NCBI RefSeq assembly: GCF_019711355.1
Contig: NZ_CP081297.1
Coordinates: 310,001 to 374,000 of the forward strand
DNA from: Qipengyuania psychrotolerans
GTDB taxonomy: Bacteria > Pseudomonadota > Alphaproteobacteria > Sphingomonadales > Sphingomonadaceae
Direction of reading: 5' to 3'
Length of the DNA: 64,000 nt
Each line of letters starts with the position of its first letter. Position 1 is the first letter of the stretch. The translations under genes were made by a program, and so were the position numbers. The notes under the pieces are model-generated. The model was not told the origin of the DNA, searched no databases, and saw only the letters and a program-made list of their open reading frames with translations. Positions 27,325 to 37,249 of the stretch are shown piece after piece.

Positions 27325-28749
27325 ATGACCAAGGCATATGCGAACCTGATCGACGGGGAGATGGTCACCACCTCCGATACTATCGAAGTGCTGAACCCTG
27401 CCAACGAACAGGTTATTGGCGCCGTCCCGTCGTGCGGCAAGGAAGAGCTCGACCGCGCCGTTGCCGCCGCGCGCCGCGCCTTCAAAACCTGGAAAAAAAC
27501 CAGCGCCGAAGAACGCCAGAAAGTCGTTCAGGGCATCGCCGCCGCGATCAAGGACAATGCCGATGAACTGTTCCGCCTGCTGACATCCGAACAGGGCAAG
27601 CCGCACGCGCAGGCCCAGCAGGAAATCTACGGCGCTGCAGGGCTTGCTGCTGCACAGTCCACCTTGACGCTGGATGATGTGATCAATCAGGACGACGAGC
27701 AGCGCCTGTCGCGCACCCGCCGCGTTCCGGTGGGTGTGGTCGGCGGCATCGTGCCGTGGAATTTCCCGATCATGATGGCGATCCAGAAGATCGTCCCCGC
27801 ACTGGTGGCAGGGTGCACGATCGTGCTGAAGCCTTCTCCGTTCACGCCGCTGACGACGTTGCGGATTGCCGAACTGATCAAGGACGTGGTGCCTGCCGGT
27901 ACCGTCAACATCATTACCGGGCCCGACGAACTCGGCCCGCTCATCACCGAACATCCCGATATCGACAAGATCACCTTCACCGGATCGACCGCGACCGGCA
28001 AGAAGATCATGGAAGACGCATCGCGCGACCTCAAGCGTATCACGCTGGAACTCGGCGGAAACGACGCCTCGATCGTGCTGCCCGATGCCGATGTCGAGAA
28101 AGTTGCCGAACAGCTGTTCTGGTCCAGCTTCTCCAATGCCGGACAGGTCTGCATCGCAGCCAAGCGCATCTACATTCACGAAGACATCTATGACGATCTG
28201 AGCAAGGCGATTGCCGATTATGCCAAGACCGTCGTGGTGGGCGATGGCTCGCAGCAGGGCACGGGGGTCGGTCCGATCCAGAACAAGAAGCAGTTCGAGC
28301 GCGTTTGCGAGCTGATCCAGGATGCCAAGGACAATGGCTACAAGTTCCTGACCGGCGGCGACAATGATCCCTCGGGCACCGGTTATTACGTGCCGATCAC
28401 GATCCTCGACAACCCGCCGGAAGACGCGCGGATCGTTGCCGAGGAACAGTTCGGCCCGGTCATGCCCCTGATGAAGTTTGCGACGGTTGATGAAGCCATC
28501 GAGCGGGCGAACAATTCGGACTACGGCCTTGCCGGTGCGGTATGGACCAAGGACACCGAGAAGGGTGTCGAAATTGCCGAACAGCTCGAAACCGGGACCG
28601 TATGGATCAACGAATTCATGCAGCTTTCCCCGTTCACTCCGTTCGGCGGTCACAAGCAGTCGGGTATCGGTGCGGAATACGGTCTCGATGGCCTGAAGGA
28701 ATTCACCAATCCCCAGGTGATCACCGTCAAGCGCGACGCTGCAGTCTGA
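27325..28749 (+). CDS. NAD(P)-dependent aldehyde dehydrogenase
   Basis: 474 residues from ATG 27325, chosen for the GAGGAGAG site about 7 bases ahead. Rossmann-type PWNFPIMMAIQKIVPALVAG, FTGSTATGKKIM, catalytic base Glu242 in LELGGNDASIVL and nucleophile Cys276 in SNAGQVCIAAKR are all present. The motif set resembles the lactaldehyde/succinate-semialdehyde/betaine-aldehyde groups, and the specific substrate cannot be read from sequence. It lies 43 bases upstream of the 5-oxoprolinase gene on the same strand and may be co-transcribed. Membership of the 5-oxoproline pathway is not established. Confidence 0.88.
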   Translation: MTKAYANLIDGEMVTTSDTIEVLNPANEQVIGAVPSCGKEELDRAVAAARRAFKTWKKTSAEERQKVVQGIAAAIKDNADELFRLLTSEQGKPHAQAQQEIYGAAGLAAAQSTLTLDDVINQDDEQRLSRTRRVPVGVVGGIVPWNFPIMMAIQKIVPALVAGCTIVLKPSPFTPLTTLRIAELIKDVVPAGTVNIITGPDELGPLITEHPDIDKITFTGSTATGKKIMEDASRDLKRITLELGGNDASIVLPDADVEKVAEQLFWSSFSNAGQVCIAAKRIYIHEDIYDDLSKAIADYAKTVVVGDGSQQGTGVGPIQNKKQFERVCELIQDAKDNGYKFLTGGDNDPSGTGYYVPITILDNPPEDARIVAEEQFGPVMPLMKFATVDEAIERANNSDYGLAGAVWTKDTEKGVEIAEQLETGTVWINEFMQLSPFTPFGGHKQSGIGAEYGLDGLKEFTNPQVITVKRDAAV

Positions 28750-28791
28750 TCAGACCTTGCCTCTCCATCGCGCGTGCCTAGTGTGCGCGCG

Positions 28792-31700
28792 ATGAGGGAC
28801 CGGGAAGCCGCATGGCGCTTCGCGATTGATCGCGGAGGCACATTCACTGATGTCGTGGCCACCACGCCGCAGGGGCGGCTGGTGACCGACAAGCTTTTGT
28901 CAGAAAATCCCGGTCATTACGGCGATGCCGCGAGCGAGGCTGTGCGCCGCCTGATGGCCCGGCACGGTGAAGGCCCGATTGCAGAGCTGCGTATCGGGAC
29001 GACGGTGGCGACCAATGCCTTGCTCGAACGAAAGGGCGAAAGGCTTGCGCTGCTAATCACGCGCGGCTTCGGCGATGCGCTGAGGATCGGCACGCAGGCG
29101 CGGCCGGAAATCTTTGCCCGGCACATCGTTCTCCCCGAGCAGCTGCCCGCACGAGTGGTCGAAATTGCCGAGCGCGTCAGTGCCTCGGGTGAAATCCTCC
29201 AGCCTCTCGATGAGGCGAAGACCCGTAACAATCTGGAAGCGCTGCGTGCCGAGGGTTTCGATGCGGTCGCAATCGTCCTCATGCACGGATGGAAATTCCG
29301 CGACCATGAAGAAACGGTGGCCCGCATTGCCCGCGATGCCGGATTTGCGCAGGTCAGCGTAAGTCACGAAGTGTCACCGCTGATAAAGCTCGTACCCCGC
29401 GGCGATACAACCGTGGTGGACGCCTATCTGTCGCCGGTTCTGCGGCGCTACACAGACGGCTTGCAAGCAGAACTACCGGATGCGCGGAGGCTGCGCTTCA
29501 TGCAATCTAATGGCGGACTGGCCGAGGTCGGTGCGTTTCGCGGGAAGGACGCGATCCTGTCCGGGCCTGCTGGCGGTGTGGTAGGAATGGTTGCTGCTGG
29601 AAAGCCGCTCGGCCATTCAAAGCTGATCGGTTTCGACATGGGCGGGACCAGCACCGATGTCGTGCATTACGCAGGCGAGTGTGAATTGACCGGCGACAGC
29701 GTGGTCGCTGGCGTGCGGGTGGCCGCGCCGATGATGCAAATTCACACCGTGGCTGCTGGAGGCGGGTCAATCTGCCGCTTCGACGGCTCGCGTTTCCGCG
29801 TCGGACCGGAAAGCGCCGGGGCGAACCCCGGGCCTGCATGCTATCGCAAGGGCGGCCCGCTTACGGTCACCGATTGCAACCTGTACCTAAGCCGCATCGA
29901 CCCGGCATACTTCCCAAGCGTTTTCGGACCGGGGGGTGACGAGCCGCTCGATCCGGCGGCTGCCAAGATGCGCCTGGAAGAAGTGGCGGCGAGCCTTCCT
30001 TTAGCAAAATCGTTGGAGGAAATTGCCGATGGCTTCTTGGCCATCGCCGTCGATTCCATGGCCAATGCGATCCGCAAAATCTCGGTGGCACGGGGCCACG
30101 ACGTCACTGCCTACGCACTGGCCTGCTTTGGCGGGGCGGGCGGACAACACGCCTGCAGGGTGGCCGATGAACTTGGTATCGAGACGGTCCTGGTGCATCC
30201 GCTAGCGGGCATGCTTTCAGCTTATGGGATTGGCTTGGCCCCGGTAAAGACCATTCGCGAGGTCAGCCTTGTGCGGCCATTGGGCGAGGCATTTTCTGAC
30301 GAATTGGATAATCTCGAAGCAGAAGCGCGCGCTGTGCTGGAAGACCAAGGCGTCGAGGAAGTCGAGATCGACGCGAGCGCGAGACTGCGCTTTGAAGGCA
30401 GCGATTCCATGCTATCGGTTCCATGCGGCGATACGGCGGAGATGGACGCTAGGTTCCGCAAGCTTCATCGCCAGCGCTTTGGCTACTCCGATGAGAGCGC
30501 GCCCATCGTGGTCGAGGCTCTAAGCGTCGAGGCCAGCGGTTCTTCAGGCGGGCTGGGCGAGGCGGGGGCCGAACCGCAATCGGCCAAGGGCAAGGCAACC
30601 GGCCATTGGCACACGGTCGAGCGCAGCAAGCTGCAAATTGGTGAGATCGTTCCGGGACCGGCTCTGGTCATCGATCCCGGCTCGACCACGGTCATCGAAC
30701 AGGACTGGCAAGGCAGGCTGGCAGACGATGGCAGTCTGGTCCTGACCCGCACACGGGCGATCCAGCGCGACCGTGCTGCAGGAACCAGCGTCGATCCCGT
30801 CCGGCTCGAGATATTCAACAATCTGTTCATGGCGATTGCCGAAGAAATGGGCGTGGTCCTCCAATCGACTGCCACTTCGGTCAACATCAAGGAGCGCCTC
30901 GATTTCTCCTGTGCACTGTTCGATGCATCGGGCAGCCTGATCGCGAATGCTCCGCATATCCCTGTTCATCTGGGATCGATGGGCGACAGCATCGCCCGGG
31001 TGATCGAAGCGCGTGGCGGGGCGCGTGACGGGCGCGGCTTCCGGCGAGGCGATGCCTATGTCCTCAACGATCCGTATCGCGGCGGCACGCATCTGCCCGA
31101 CATTACCGTGATCGTGCCGGTCTTTTATGGCGAAGACGGCGCAGAACCCGATGCTTTTGTTGCAGCGCGCGGCCACCATGCAGATATCGGCGGAATAGCG
31201 CCCGGATCGATGCCTCCCGAAAGCCGGACGATCGAGGAGGAGGGGGTCCTCATCGACAATGTCCTGATGGTCGACGAGGGACATTTTCGCGAGGACGCTA
31301 TGCGCACGGTCCTTGCATCGGCGCGCTATCCTGCCCGTAATCCGGATCGCAATCTGTCGGATTTGCGCGCCCAGCTGGCGGCCTGCACGCGCGGGTCCGA
31401 GTTGCTCGTCCAGTCCGCGCGCGAACAGGGCGAAGCGGTAGTGACTGGCTATATGGATCACGTACTCGCCAATGCAGAAGAAAGCGTTCGCCGCCTGCTG
31501 GGCCAGCTGGAGGATGGCGAGTTTACCTATGCGATGGACAATGCCGCTGCCGTGAGTGTCGCCATTCGTATCGATCACAAGGCGCGCTCTGCCGTGTTTG
31601 ATTTCACAGGCACAAGCGACCAGCTTCCGGACAATTTCAACGCTCCGCGCTCGATCACGCGCGCTGCCGCTCTCTATGTCCTGCGCACGCTGATCGACGA

Positions 31701-32358
31701 TGCGATTCCCATGAATGATGGCTGCTTGAGGCCGGTTGAATTGATCGTGCCGCATGGTTCCATGTTGGACCCGCAACCGGGGGCGGCAGTCGTCGCAGGG
31801 AATGTCGAAACGAGCCAGGTTGTGACTGATGCGCTGTTTGCAGCGACGGGCAAGCTCGCGCCGAGCCAGGGGACGATGAACAATTTCACCTTCGGCAATT
31901 CCGAACACCAGTATTACGAAACCATCGCAGGTGGGTCCGGGGCGGGGCATGATCATGACGGCACCAGCGCGGTGCAAACGCATATGACAAACTCACGGCT
32001 GACCGATCCCGAGATCCTTGAAACGCGCCTGCCGGTAAGGCTCGACCGTTTTGCCATTCGGCGTGGATCGGGCGGCAAGGGGCGCCATGCCGGAGGGGAC
32101 GGGGTGGAACGGCAATTGACCTTCCTCCAGCCAATGCGGGCCAACATGCTGGCGAATCGCCGGAAAATTGCGCCCAAGGGTATCTGCGGCGGCGGCGATG
32201 CACTGCCAGGCCGCAACTGGGTGGAGCGCGCCGATGGCAGCCGCGAGGATTTGGGCGCGACCGGATCGGCCCAGATGGAGCCGGGCGACGCGTTCGTCAT
32301 CCTGACACCTGGCGGGGGCGGTTATGGCGGCGACGGGAATGGGGAGAAAGGCGAATGA
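28792..32358 (+). CDS. oplAH: 5-oxoprolinase, ATP-dependent, fused HyuA/HyuB type
   Basis: 1188 residues from ATG 28792 (GTG 28774 would add six). The N-terminal hydantoinase A half begins [19 protein letters not shown], has [17 protein letters not shown] and [16 protein letters not shown] (actin-like ATPase motifs). The hydantoinase B half begins near residue 665 with [22 protein letters not shown] and ends with a Gly-rich tail ([14 protein letters not shown]). It hydrolyses 5-oxo-L-proline to glutamate using ATP. Its stop overlaps the start of the DUF969 gene (ATGA), and the next two genes are the matching transporter pair. Confidence 0.93.
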   Translation: MRDREAAWRFAIDRGGTFTDVVATTPQGRLVTDKLLSENPGHYGDAASEAVRRLMARHGEGPIAELRIGTTVATNALLERKGERLALLITRGFGDALRIGTQARPEIFARHIVLPEQLPARVVEIAERVSASGEILQPLDEAKTRNNLEALRAEGFDAVAIVLMHGWKFRDHEETVARIARDAGFAQVSVSHEVSPLIKLVPRGDTTVVDAYLSPVLRRYTDGLQAELPDARRLRFMQSNGGLAEVGAFRGKDAILSGPAGGVVGMVAAGKPLGHSKLIGFDMGGTSTDVVHYAGECELTGDSVVAGVRVAAPMMQIHTVAAGGGSICRFDGSRFRVGPESAGANPGPACYRKGGPLTVTDCNLYLSRIDPAYFPSVFGPGGDEPLDPAAAKMRLEEVAASLPLAKSLEEIADGFLAIAVDSMANAIRKISVARGHDVTAYALACFGGAGGQHACRVADELGIETVLVHPLAGMLSAYGIGLAPVKTIREVSLVRPLGEAFSDELDNLEAEARAVLEDQGVEEVEIDASARLRFEGSDSMLSVPCGDTAEMDARFRKLHRQRFGYSDESAPIVVEALSVEASGSSGGLGEAGAEPQSAKGKATGHWHTVERSKLQIGEIVPGPALVIDPGSTTVIEQDWQGRLADDGSLVLTRTRAIQRDRAAGTSVDPVRLEIFNNLFMAIAEEMGVVLQSTATSVNIKERLDFSCALFDASGSLIANAPHIPVHLGSMGDSIARVIEARGGARDGRGFRRGDAYVLNDPYRGGTHLPDITVIVPVFYGEDGAEPDAFVAARGHHADIGGIAPGSMPPESRTIEEEGVLIDNVLMVDEGHFREDAMRTVLASARYPARNPDRNLSDLRAQLAACTRGSELLVQSAREQGEAVVTGYMDHVLANAEESVRRLLGQLEDGEFTYAMDNAAAVSVAIRIDHKARSAVFDFTGTSDQLPDNFNAPRSITRAAALYVLRTLIDDAIPMNDGCLRPVELIVPHGSMLDPQPGAAVVAGNVETSQVVTDALFAATGKLAPSQGTMNNFTFGNSEHQYYETIAGGSGAGHDHDGTSAVQTHMTNSRLTDPEILETRLPVRLDRFAIRRGSGGKGRHAGGDGVERQLTFLQPMRANMLANRRKIAPKGICGGGDALPGRNWVERADGSREDLGATGSAQMEPGDAFVILTPGGGGYGGDGNGEKGE

Positions 32359-33026
32359 ACTACTGGCCCCTGCTGGGCATCGCCATCGTAGTGGCGGGCT
32401 TTGCGCTGCGGTTCAATCCATTACTGGTGGTGGTCAGCGCAGCATTGGCGACCGGCGTACTCGCTGGGCTTGACCTGACCGCAGTGATCGAGGCGCTGGG
32501 CAAGGCGTTCAATGACAACCGCTACATCAGTGTTACCTGGATTATCCTCCCGGTTATCGGTTTGCTCGAACGGTACGGCCTCCAGCAACGCGCCCGCGCA
32601 GTGATCGAAGGGGTCCGAGGTGCCACGATGGGCAAACTGCTCGTCATCTACCTTGGATTCCGCCAAATCACGGCGGCGCTGGGCATGAAAGACATTGGCG
32701 GCCACCCCCAAGCAGTGCGCCCATTGGTCGCTCCCATGGCAGAGGCCGCAGCCGAGAAATCGCATGGCACCTTGGCAGAGGGTGACCGGGAAAAAGTCCT
32801 CGCGATGGCTGCTGCAACCGACAATGTCGGCCTGTTCTTCGGCGAGGACATCTTCTTCGCCATTGCCTCGATCCTGCTCATTCAGGGGGTGTTTGAAAGC
32901 GCGGGCTATCCGCTCACGCCCCTGCAACTGTCGGTCTGGGCAATTCCCACGGCCATCTGTGCCTTCATCATCCACGGTTGGCGCATCTCGGCACTGGACC
33001 GCCGGCTGGGGAGGGCTGCATCGTGA
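32355..33026 (+). CDS. DUF969 membrane protein, probable 5-oxoproline permease subunit
   Basis: 223 residues with about five or six membrane segments, starting [20 protein letters not shown] and containing SVTWIILPVIGLLERYGLQQRAR, YLGFRQITAALGMKDIGGHPQAVRP and EDIFFAIASILLIQGVF. This is the DUF969 family, which together with DUF979 is annotated as a 5-oxoproline transporter on the basis of gene neighbourhood with 5-oxoprolinase genes. Its start overlaps the oplAH stop and its stop overlaps the DUF979 start, so the three are coupled. Confidence 0.88.
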   Translation: MNYWPLLGIAIVVAGFALRFNPLLVVVSAALATGVLAGLDLTAVIEALGKAFNDNRYISVTWIILPVIGLLERYGLQQRARAVIEGVRGATMGKLLVIYLGFRQITAALGMKDIGGHPQAVRPLVAPMAEAAAEKSHGTLAEGDREKVLAMAAATDNVGLFFGEDIFFAIASILLIQGVFESAGYPLTPLQLSVWAIPTAICAFIIHGWRISALDRRLGRAAS

Positions 33027-33973
33027 TCACTTACGAATGGCTCTATATCCTCGCAGGCGCTTTCTTCGCGATCTGGTCGCTGCTCAGCCTGCGTGACCGG
33101 CTTTGGGGCAATGCCGCATTCTGGGGGCTACTGGCCGCCAGCTTCTTCCTCGGCAGTCATGTTTCCGATTTCGTGAACGGTGTGCTTGTCCTGGCGATGG
33201 TTGGCATTGCGGGCATCGGCGGGCTCAAACGCAGTGATCCCCAGACCACCAGCCCGCAGGAGCGATTCGATTATGCGAAACTTTTCGGCAATCGGCTTTT
33301 CATTCCCGCATTGATCGTCCCGATCACGGCGGTCGCTGGCACGCTGCTGTATAACTTCACACCCCTAAGCGAAACAGGACTGTTCGAGGAGCGGCGCGAG
33401 ACGTTGCTACTGTTCGGCATCGGCGTGCTGCTGGCGCTGGTCGCTGCAATGGCATGGCTGCGGCCGCCTGCCATCGCCCCGGCTGAAGAGGGGCGGCGAT
33501 TGCTCGATTCGATCGGCTGGGCGGCCATCCTCCCGCAGATGCTGGCAGCGCTCGGTGCGGTGTTCGCGCTGGCAGGTGTCGGCGATATTATCGGCGGGCT
33601 GGCGGGTGAGGTGATCCCCGATGGCAGCGTGTTCCTGACCGTGGTCGTCTTCGCGCTGGGCATGGCGCTGTTCACGATGATCATGGGCAATGCCTTTGCC
33701 GCATTCCCTGTCATGGCTGCGGCCATCGGCATCCCGCTACTGGTCGAGGATTACGGCGGCAATCCGGCCGTCATTGGCGCGGTCGGAATGCTGGCGGGTT
33801 TCTGCGGCACATTGATGACGCCCATGGCGGCCAACTTCAACATCGTGCCAGCTGCCCTGCTCGAGCTGAAAGACCAGAACGGCGTGATCCGCCAGCAGAT
33901 CGGCACTGCCGTACCGCTGTGGATCTGCAATGTGGCGATCATCTATATCGGAGCGTTCCTGCTGTGGAATTGA
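33023..33973 (+). CDS. DUF979 membrane protein, probable 5-oxoproline permease subunit
   Basis: 316 residues from GTG 33023, overlapping the DUF969 TGA (GTGA), with GGGGAGGG upstream. It has about nine hydrophobic segments, beginning ITYEWLYILAGAFFAIWSLL and including GSHVSDFVNGVLVLAMVG, LFIPALIVPITAVAGTLLY, IMGNAFAAFPVMAAAIGIPLL and GFCGTLMTPMAANFNIVPAALLELKD. Matches DUF979. Works with DUF969 as a two-part inner-membrane carrier, probably for 5-oxoproline; that function is inferred from context. Confidence 0.88.
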   Translation: MITYEWLYILAGAFFAIWSLLSLRDRLWGNAAFWGLLAASFFLGSHVSDFVNGVLVLAMVGIAGIGGLKRSDPQTTSPQERFDYAKLFGNRLFIPALIVPITAVAGTLLYNFTPLSETGLFEERRETLLLFGIGVLLALVAAMAWLRPPAIAPAEEGRRLLDSIGWAAILPQMLAALGAVFALAGVGDIIGGLAGEVIPDGSVFLTVVVFALGMALFTMIMGNAFAAFPVMAAAIGIPLLVEDYGGNPAVIGAVGMLAGFCGTLMTPMAANFNIVPAALLELKDQNGVIRQQIGTAVPLWICNVAIIYIGAFLLWN

Positions 33974-34953
33974 CGCAAGCGACCGCCAGCAAATTTGCCG
34001 CAATCGCGCTCGGCCATGTTGCACGCGAATATCCCCACAAGCTCGACCATGTCATGGCGAGCGATGCCGACGTGCAGCCACCGCGCGTTCTGCACCCGTG
34101 TTTCTTCGGCAGTTTTGACTGGCACAGCTGCGTGCACGGGTGGTGGACTTTGCTCACATTGCGGCGGCTCTTTCCCGAAATGCCCGAGGCTGCTCAAATC
34201 GAGGAGTTGGCAGAAGCCACCTTCACACCGGACAAGCTGGCTGCCGAGCTGGCCTATCTGGACCGGCCCGATGCGCGCGGATTTGAACGACCCTATGGTT
34301 GGGCCTGGCTGCTCTATCTGCATCACGAGGCCGAGCGGCATCAGGACAGGCAATGGGGCGCGCGGATCGAGCCGCTCGCCAAAGCATTCGCCAAGCGTTT
34401 GAGCGCGTATCTTCAGGTCCTGACCTATCCCATCACCGTCGGGACGCATTTCAACACCAGTTTTGCGCTGTGCCTGGCCCGCGAATGGGCGGAAAGCCGG
34501 GATCCGGTCCTGATTGCCACGATCGACGAGTGGTCGCTTGCCGCCTTTGCCGCCAAGGGCGCCTATGTCGGGTGGGAACCGGGCGGTGACGAGTTCCTTT
34601 CGCCGGTCCTATCGGCGGCCATGCTGATGAGCCGTGTCATGCCGTACACCCAGTTCGCACCGTGGTTCGACCAGCTGGTGATCGCCAACGGATGGCTCGA
34701 AAGCGAGTGCCGCCCTGTCACCGTGTCAGACCGCAGCGATGGCAAGATCGCCCATCTCGACGGCTTGAACCTGAGCCGTGCGTGGAACCTGCGCGCCATC
34801 GGCAATGCGCTCGGCGACGATCACGCCGGATCACTCATTGCAAGGCGCGCCGAGGACCATCTGGCTGCGGCTTTACCGCATGTGGCAGGAGACTACGCCG
34901 GCGAACACTGGCTTGCCAGTTTCGCTCTTCTGGCAATGCTCGAAAAAGGTTAG
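33964..34953 (+). CDS. DUF2891 family protein
   Basis: 329 residues from GTG 33964, which overlaps the DUF979 3' end by 10 bases; GGAG lies about 10 bases before. Recognisable conserved runs are HPCFFGSFDWHSCVHGWWTLLTLRR near the N-terminus, YGWAWLLYLHHEAE in the middle, and SDGKIAHLDGLNLSRAWNLRAI near the end. The whole is rich in Trp/His and helix-like, as in alpha/alpha-barrel hydrolases, but DUF2891 has no proven activity that I know of. Coupling to the transporter suggests a role linked to the 5-oxoproline pathway. It converges with the GH3-like gene with one base between the stops. Confidence 0.82.
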   Translation: MELTQATASKFAAIALGHVAREYPHKLDHVMASDADVQPPRVLHPCFFGSFDWHSCVHGWWTLLTLRRLFPEMPEAAQIEELAEATFTPDKLAAELAYLDRPDARGFERPYGWAWLLYLHHEAERHQDRQWGARIEPLAKAFAKRLSAYLQVLTYPITVGTHFNTSFALCLAREWAESRDPVLIATIDEWSLAAFAAKGAYVGWEPGGDEFLSPVLSAAMLMSRVMPYTQFAPWFDQLVIANGWLESECRPVTVSDRSDGKIAHLDGLNLSRAWNLRAIGNALGDDHAGSLIARRAEDHLAAALPHVAGDYAGEHWLASFALLAMLEKG

Positions 34954-34954
34954 T

Positions 34955-36988
34955 TCAGGCGCGGCGCAGACCGGTGGCCGCTTCCCGGGACCTACCGCGA
35001 ACGAAGCCGCTCATGGCCTTTGCCACAGCTTCCGGCAGCTCGATTTCTCCGCCCAGCGTGCGCTCGGATGACAGGCCGACCCTGATATCGAGGAGGCCGC
35101 CTTCGACGATGAACCGACCGTCCTCGCGGTACTGGCCGATCTCTTCCCTGCCGAGTTCAAACGTTACAGTCGCGCGCTCGCCCGGAGCGAGCGAAATTCG
35201 CTGAAACCCCCGCAAACTCGGGCGGCTGGGCAGATGGCGTCCGCGAAAGCGGCGCAGGAACAGCTGGACTGTTTCTTCGCCTGCGAATTCGCCGGCGTTG
35301 CGCAGTTGGACAGTGGCGACAAGGTGGTCGGGCGCAAGATCGAGCGTGCAATCGGTCAACGCAAAATCGGCGTAATGCAGGCCGTGCCCGAACGGCAGGC
35401 CGTGGCTTTCATCCGTTGCAGGTAGAGCCATCGGTAATTTCCCGCTTGGCGCAAATTCGCCGGTCAGGATTTCCGCAATGGCATGCCCGCTCATCGTGCC
35501 GAGCTGGCCGGCATGGACGACACACGCCAGCGGGCTTGCGCCAATGACCGGATCGAGCGGTACGGCACCCATCGTGACGAGCACGATATTGTCAGTCACC
35601 GTGCGTAGCGACGATAGCAACTGCCTCTGGGCTTCTGCCAGCGTGGCACCCGCACCTTCGCCAAGCACGACAATGACCGTGTGCGAACGCTTGGCAGCTT
35701 CGCAGGCCATGCCGATCGCCATGCTGTCAGCCTCGATCATCCGGCCGACCGGCGAGTTTTCCTGGCGCAGCGCGAGGCCTGGCGCAAACTTGTGCGGGAT
35801 GCCGAGCTGTTCGAGCCCGTCGATCACGCTCGCGGCGAGGCCTTCGCGGCCAGCCAGCGGTAGCCTGCGATCATTGGCCGCATTGCCGATCACGAGGATG
35901 TCGTTCGAATCGATACCAAGCGGCAGGAGAGCGGGCTCATTGCGCAGCAGCACCACTGACTTACGTGCCAATGCCAGCGCGTTTTCGCGGTTCTGAACGG
36001 GGGTTGGCAAGGATCCGCGGCGTCGCACGGCCTCGCGGCCAAGCGGCGCGCTGAACAGGCCGAGGGCGTATTTCGCCCGCAGGACCCGCGTCACCGCATC
36101 GTCGAGGCGCGCCAACGGGATCGTGCCTTTCTCGACTGCCGCTACCAGCGCATCTACCGACAGGAAATTGCCGCTTTCGATATGCTCGCTGTCTCGCGCG
36201 GCAGCGGCCAGGGCTTTCCACTCTGACAGGATGATGCCGTCGAAAGCACCGGGCGCCTGTAGAAAGCCAAAGGAGCGCTGGGCTTCGCGGTTCTGGAAGC
36301 CATCGGTGCCGCCGAAACTGATTGATCCAAGGTAACCCTGGCCTACGACGGTAGCTGCAACCGAAAGAGCATCGCCAATATCTCTGCTGGAAGCACTCCC
36401 GCCGCTTGCGTGACCGAACAGGCGCGTCAGATCGAGGCAGGCGAGGACACCTTCCTCGGCCCCTTGCTTCATAGCCTGCAGGCCCCTGACCCGGGCGGCA
36501 GCGATCGCGGCCGACAGATGAACCTGCTCGGCGGCGTGACCGAAACTTTTGCGTGCGGCAGAAGCCAGGTAGCCAGCTTCGGGTGCCATGGCCCAGTTCA
36601 CACCGCGAGCGATCGCTTCACCTGCGATGACGCTTTCTGCGGCCTCGATAGCGTCCATGTCCCAGCTGGCGGCTGCGGCCATCGGGGTCGGGAAGATTGT
36701 TTCGACACCTGTTCCGGTTTCAAACGGGAACAATAGCGGGATGCCAAGCCGCGATTCTTCGATGGCCATCTGCTGCAATGCTTCGGCCTGGACCTTGGAC
36801 GCGACCCCCTCGACTGCGGTGACCAGGCCTTCACGCAGCGCACGCGAAAAAGCCTCGGTCTCGCCCCGGTCCTGCGGGTCTGGGGCAGCGACAATCGCCA
36901 GTTGCCCAGCCTTTTCGGCAGTGGTCATGTAAGAGAGGAGGTCTGAAACGACGCGTTCGCAACCTGGGTCCGGCAGGTTATGAATCAT
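34955..36988 (-). CDS. Glycoside hydrolase family 3-like protein, apparently lacking the nucleophile
   Basis: 678 residues from ATG 36988 (frame open to 37186 without a good site). GH3 order is kept: an N-terminal barrel region with LLFPFETGTGVETIFPTPMAAAASWD, a C-terminal domain with VVVLGEGAGATLAEAQ and GEFAPSGKLPMALP, and a final FnIII-like domain (LAPGERATVTFEL). But the place where GH3 enzymes have SDW/SDH with the catalytic Asp reads ILSEWKAL, with Glu256. The KHF substrate-binding motif is replaced by LTRLFGH (about 187-193), and the RDPRWGR segment is missing after WAMAPEAGYL. No clear signal peptide. Probably a degenerate or repurposed homologue; beta-glucosidase activity should not be assumed. 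Confidence 0.75.
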   Translation of the reverse strand: MIHNLPDPGCERVVSDLLSYMTTAEKAGQLAIVAAPDPQDRGETEAFSRALREGLVTAVEGVASKVQAEALQQMAIEESRLGIPLLFPFETGTGVETIFPTPMAAAASWDMDAIEAAESVIAGEAIARGVNWAMAPEAGYLASAARKSFGHAAEQVHLSAAIAAARVRGLQAMKQGAEEGVLACLDLTRLFGHASGGSASSRDIGDALSVAATVVGQGYLGSISFGGTDGFQNREAQRSFGFLQAPGAFDGIILSEWKALAAAARDSEHIESGNFLSVDALVAAVEKGTIPLARLDDAVTRVLRAKYALGLFSAPLGREAVRRRGSLPTPVQNRENALALARKSVVLLRNEPALLPLGIDSNDILVIGNAANDRRLPLAGREGLAASVIDGLEQLGIPHKFAPGLALRQENSPVGRMIEADSMAIGMACEAAKRSHTVIVVLGEGAGATLAEAQRQLLSSLRTVTDNIVLVTMGAVPLDPVIGASPLACVVHAGQLGTMSGHAIAEILTGEFAPSGKLPMALPATDESHGLPFGHGLHYADFALTDCTLDLAPDHLVATVQLRNAGEFAGEETVQLFLRRFRGRHLPSRPSLRGFQRISLAPGERATVTFELGREEIGQYREDGRFIVEGGLLDIRVGLSSERTLGGEIELPEAVAKAMSGFVRGRSREAATGLRRA

Positions 36989-37220
36989 AACCTTGCACCG
37001 GAGGTGTCGCCTGCCGCGGTGGGCCGGGCCATCGATGGCCGTAAGGTGCAGCGTTGGAACATTGGTCCTCTCGCAGACGCGACTTTGCGCAGGGTCAGGG
37101 CCCTGCAGGCGGTTCAGGAGAAGATGTCTGACGGAAACTGGTAAATTTCCCGTTAGCGGCAAACGGTTATCGGTCGCTCGGGACACACGGTTGGGCCTAC
37201 CTATTTTGGCGCATTTACAG

Positions 37221-37240
37221 ATATAAAAATATCTTTATAT
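37221..37240. promoter_or_regulatory. Near-perfect palindrome, probable operator of the ArsR-methyltransferase regulator
   Basis: ATATAAAAATATCTTTATAT, where only one of ten base pairs breaks the symmetry, ending 9 bases before the regulator ATG. It is AT-rich in a GC-rich setting and sits where RNA polymerase or the ribosome would be blocked. Autoregulation by the ArsR-type protein encoded just downstream is likely; the SahR group of ArsR-family regulators of methionine metabolism is a plausible parallel. Confidence 0.65.
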
Positions 37241-37249
37241 GTTCTGTCC

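Noticed and set aside
26692-28653. 653-codon minus-strand ORF opposite GH42 and the aldehyde dehydrogenase
   Set aside because: Antisense shadow; the plus strand has complete catalytic motifs for both enzymes.
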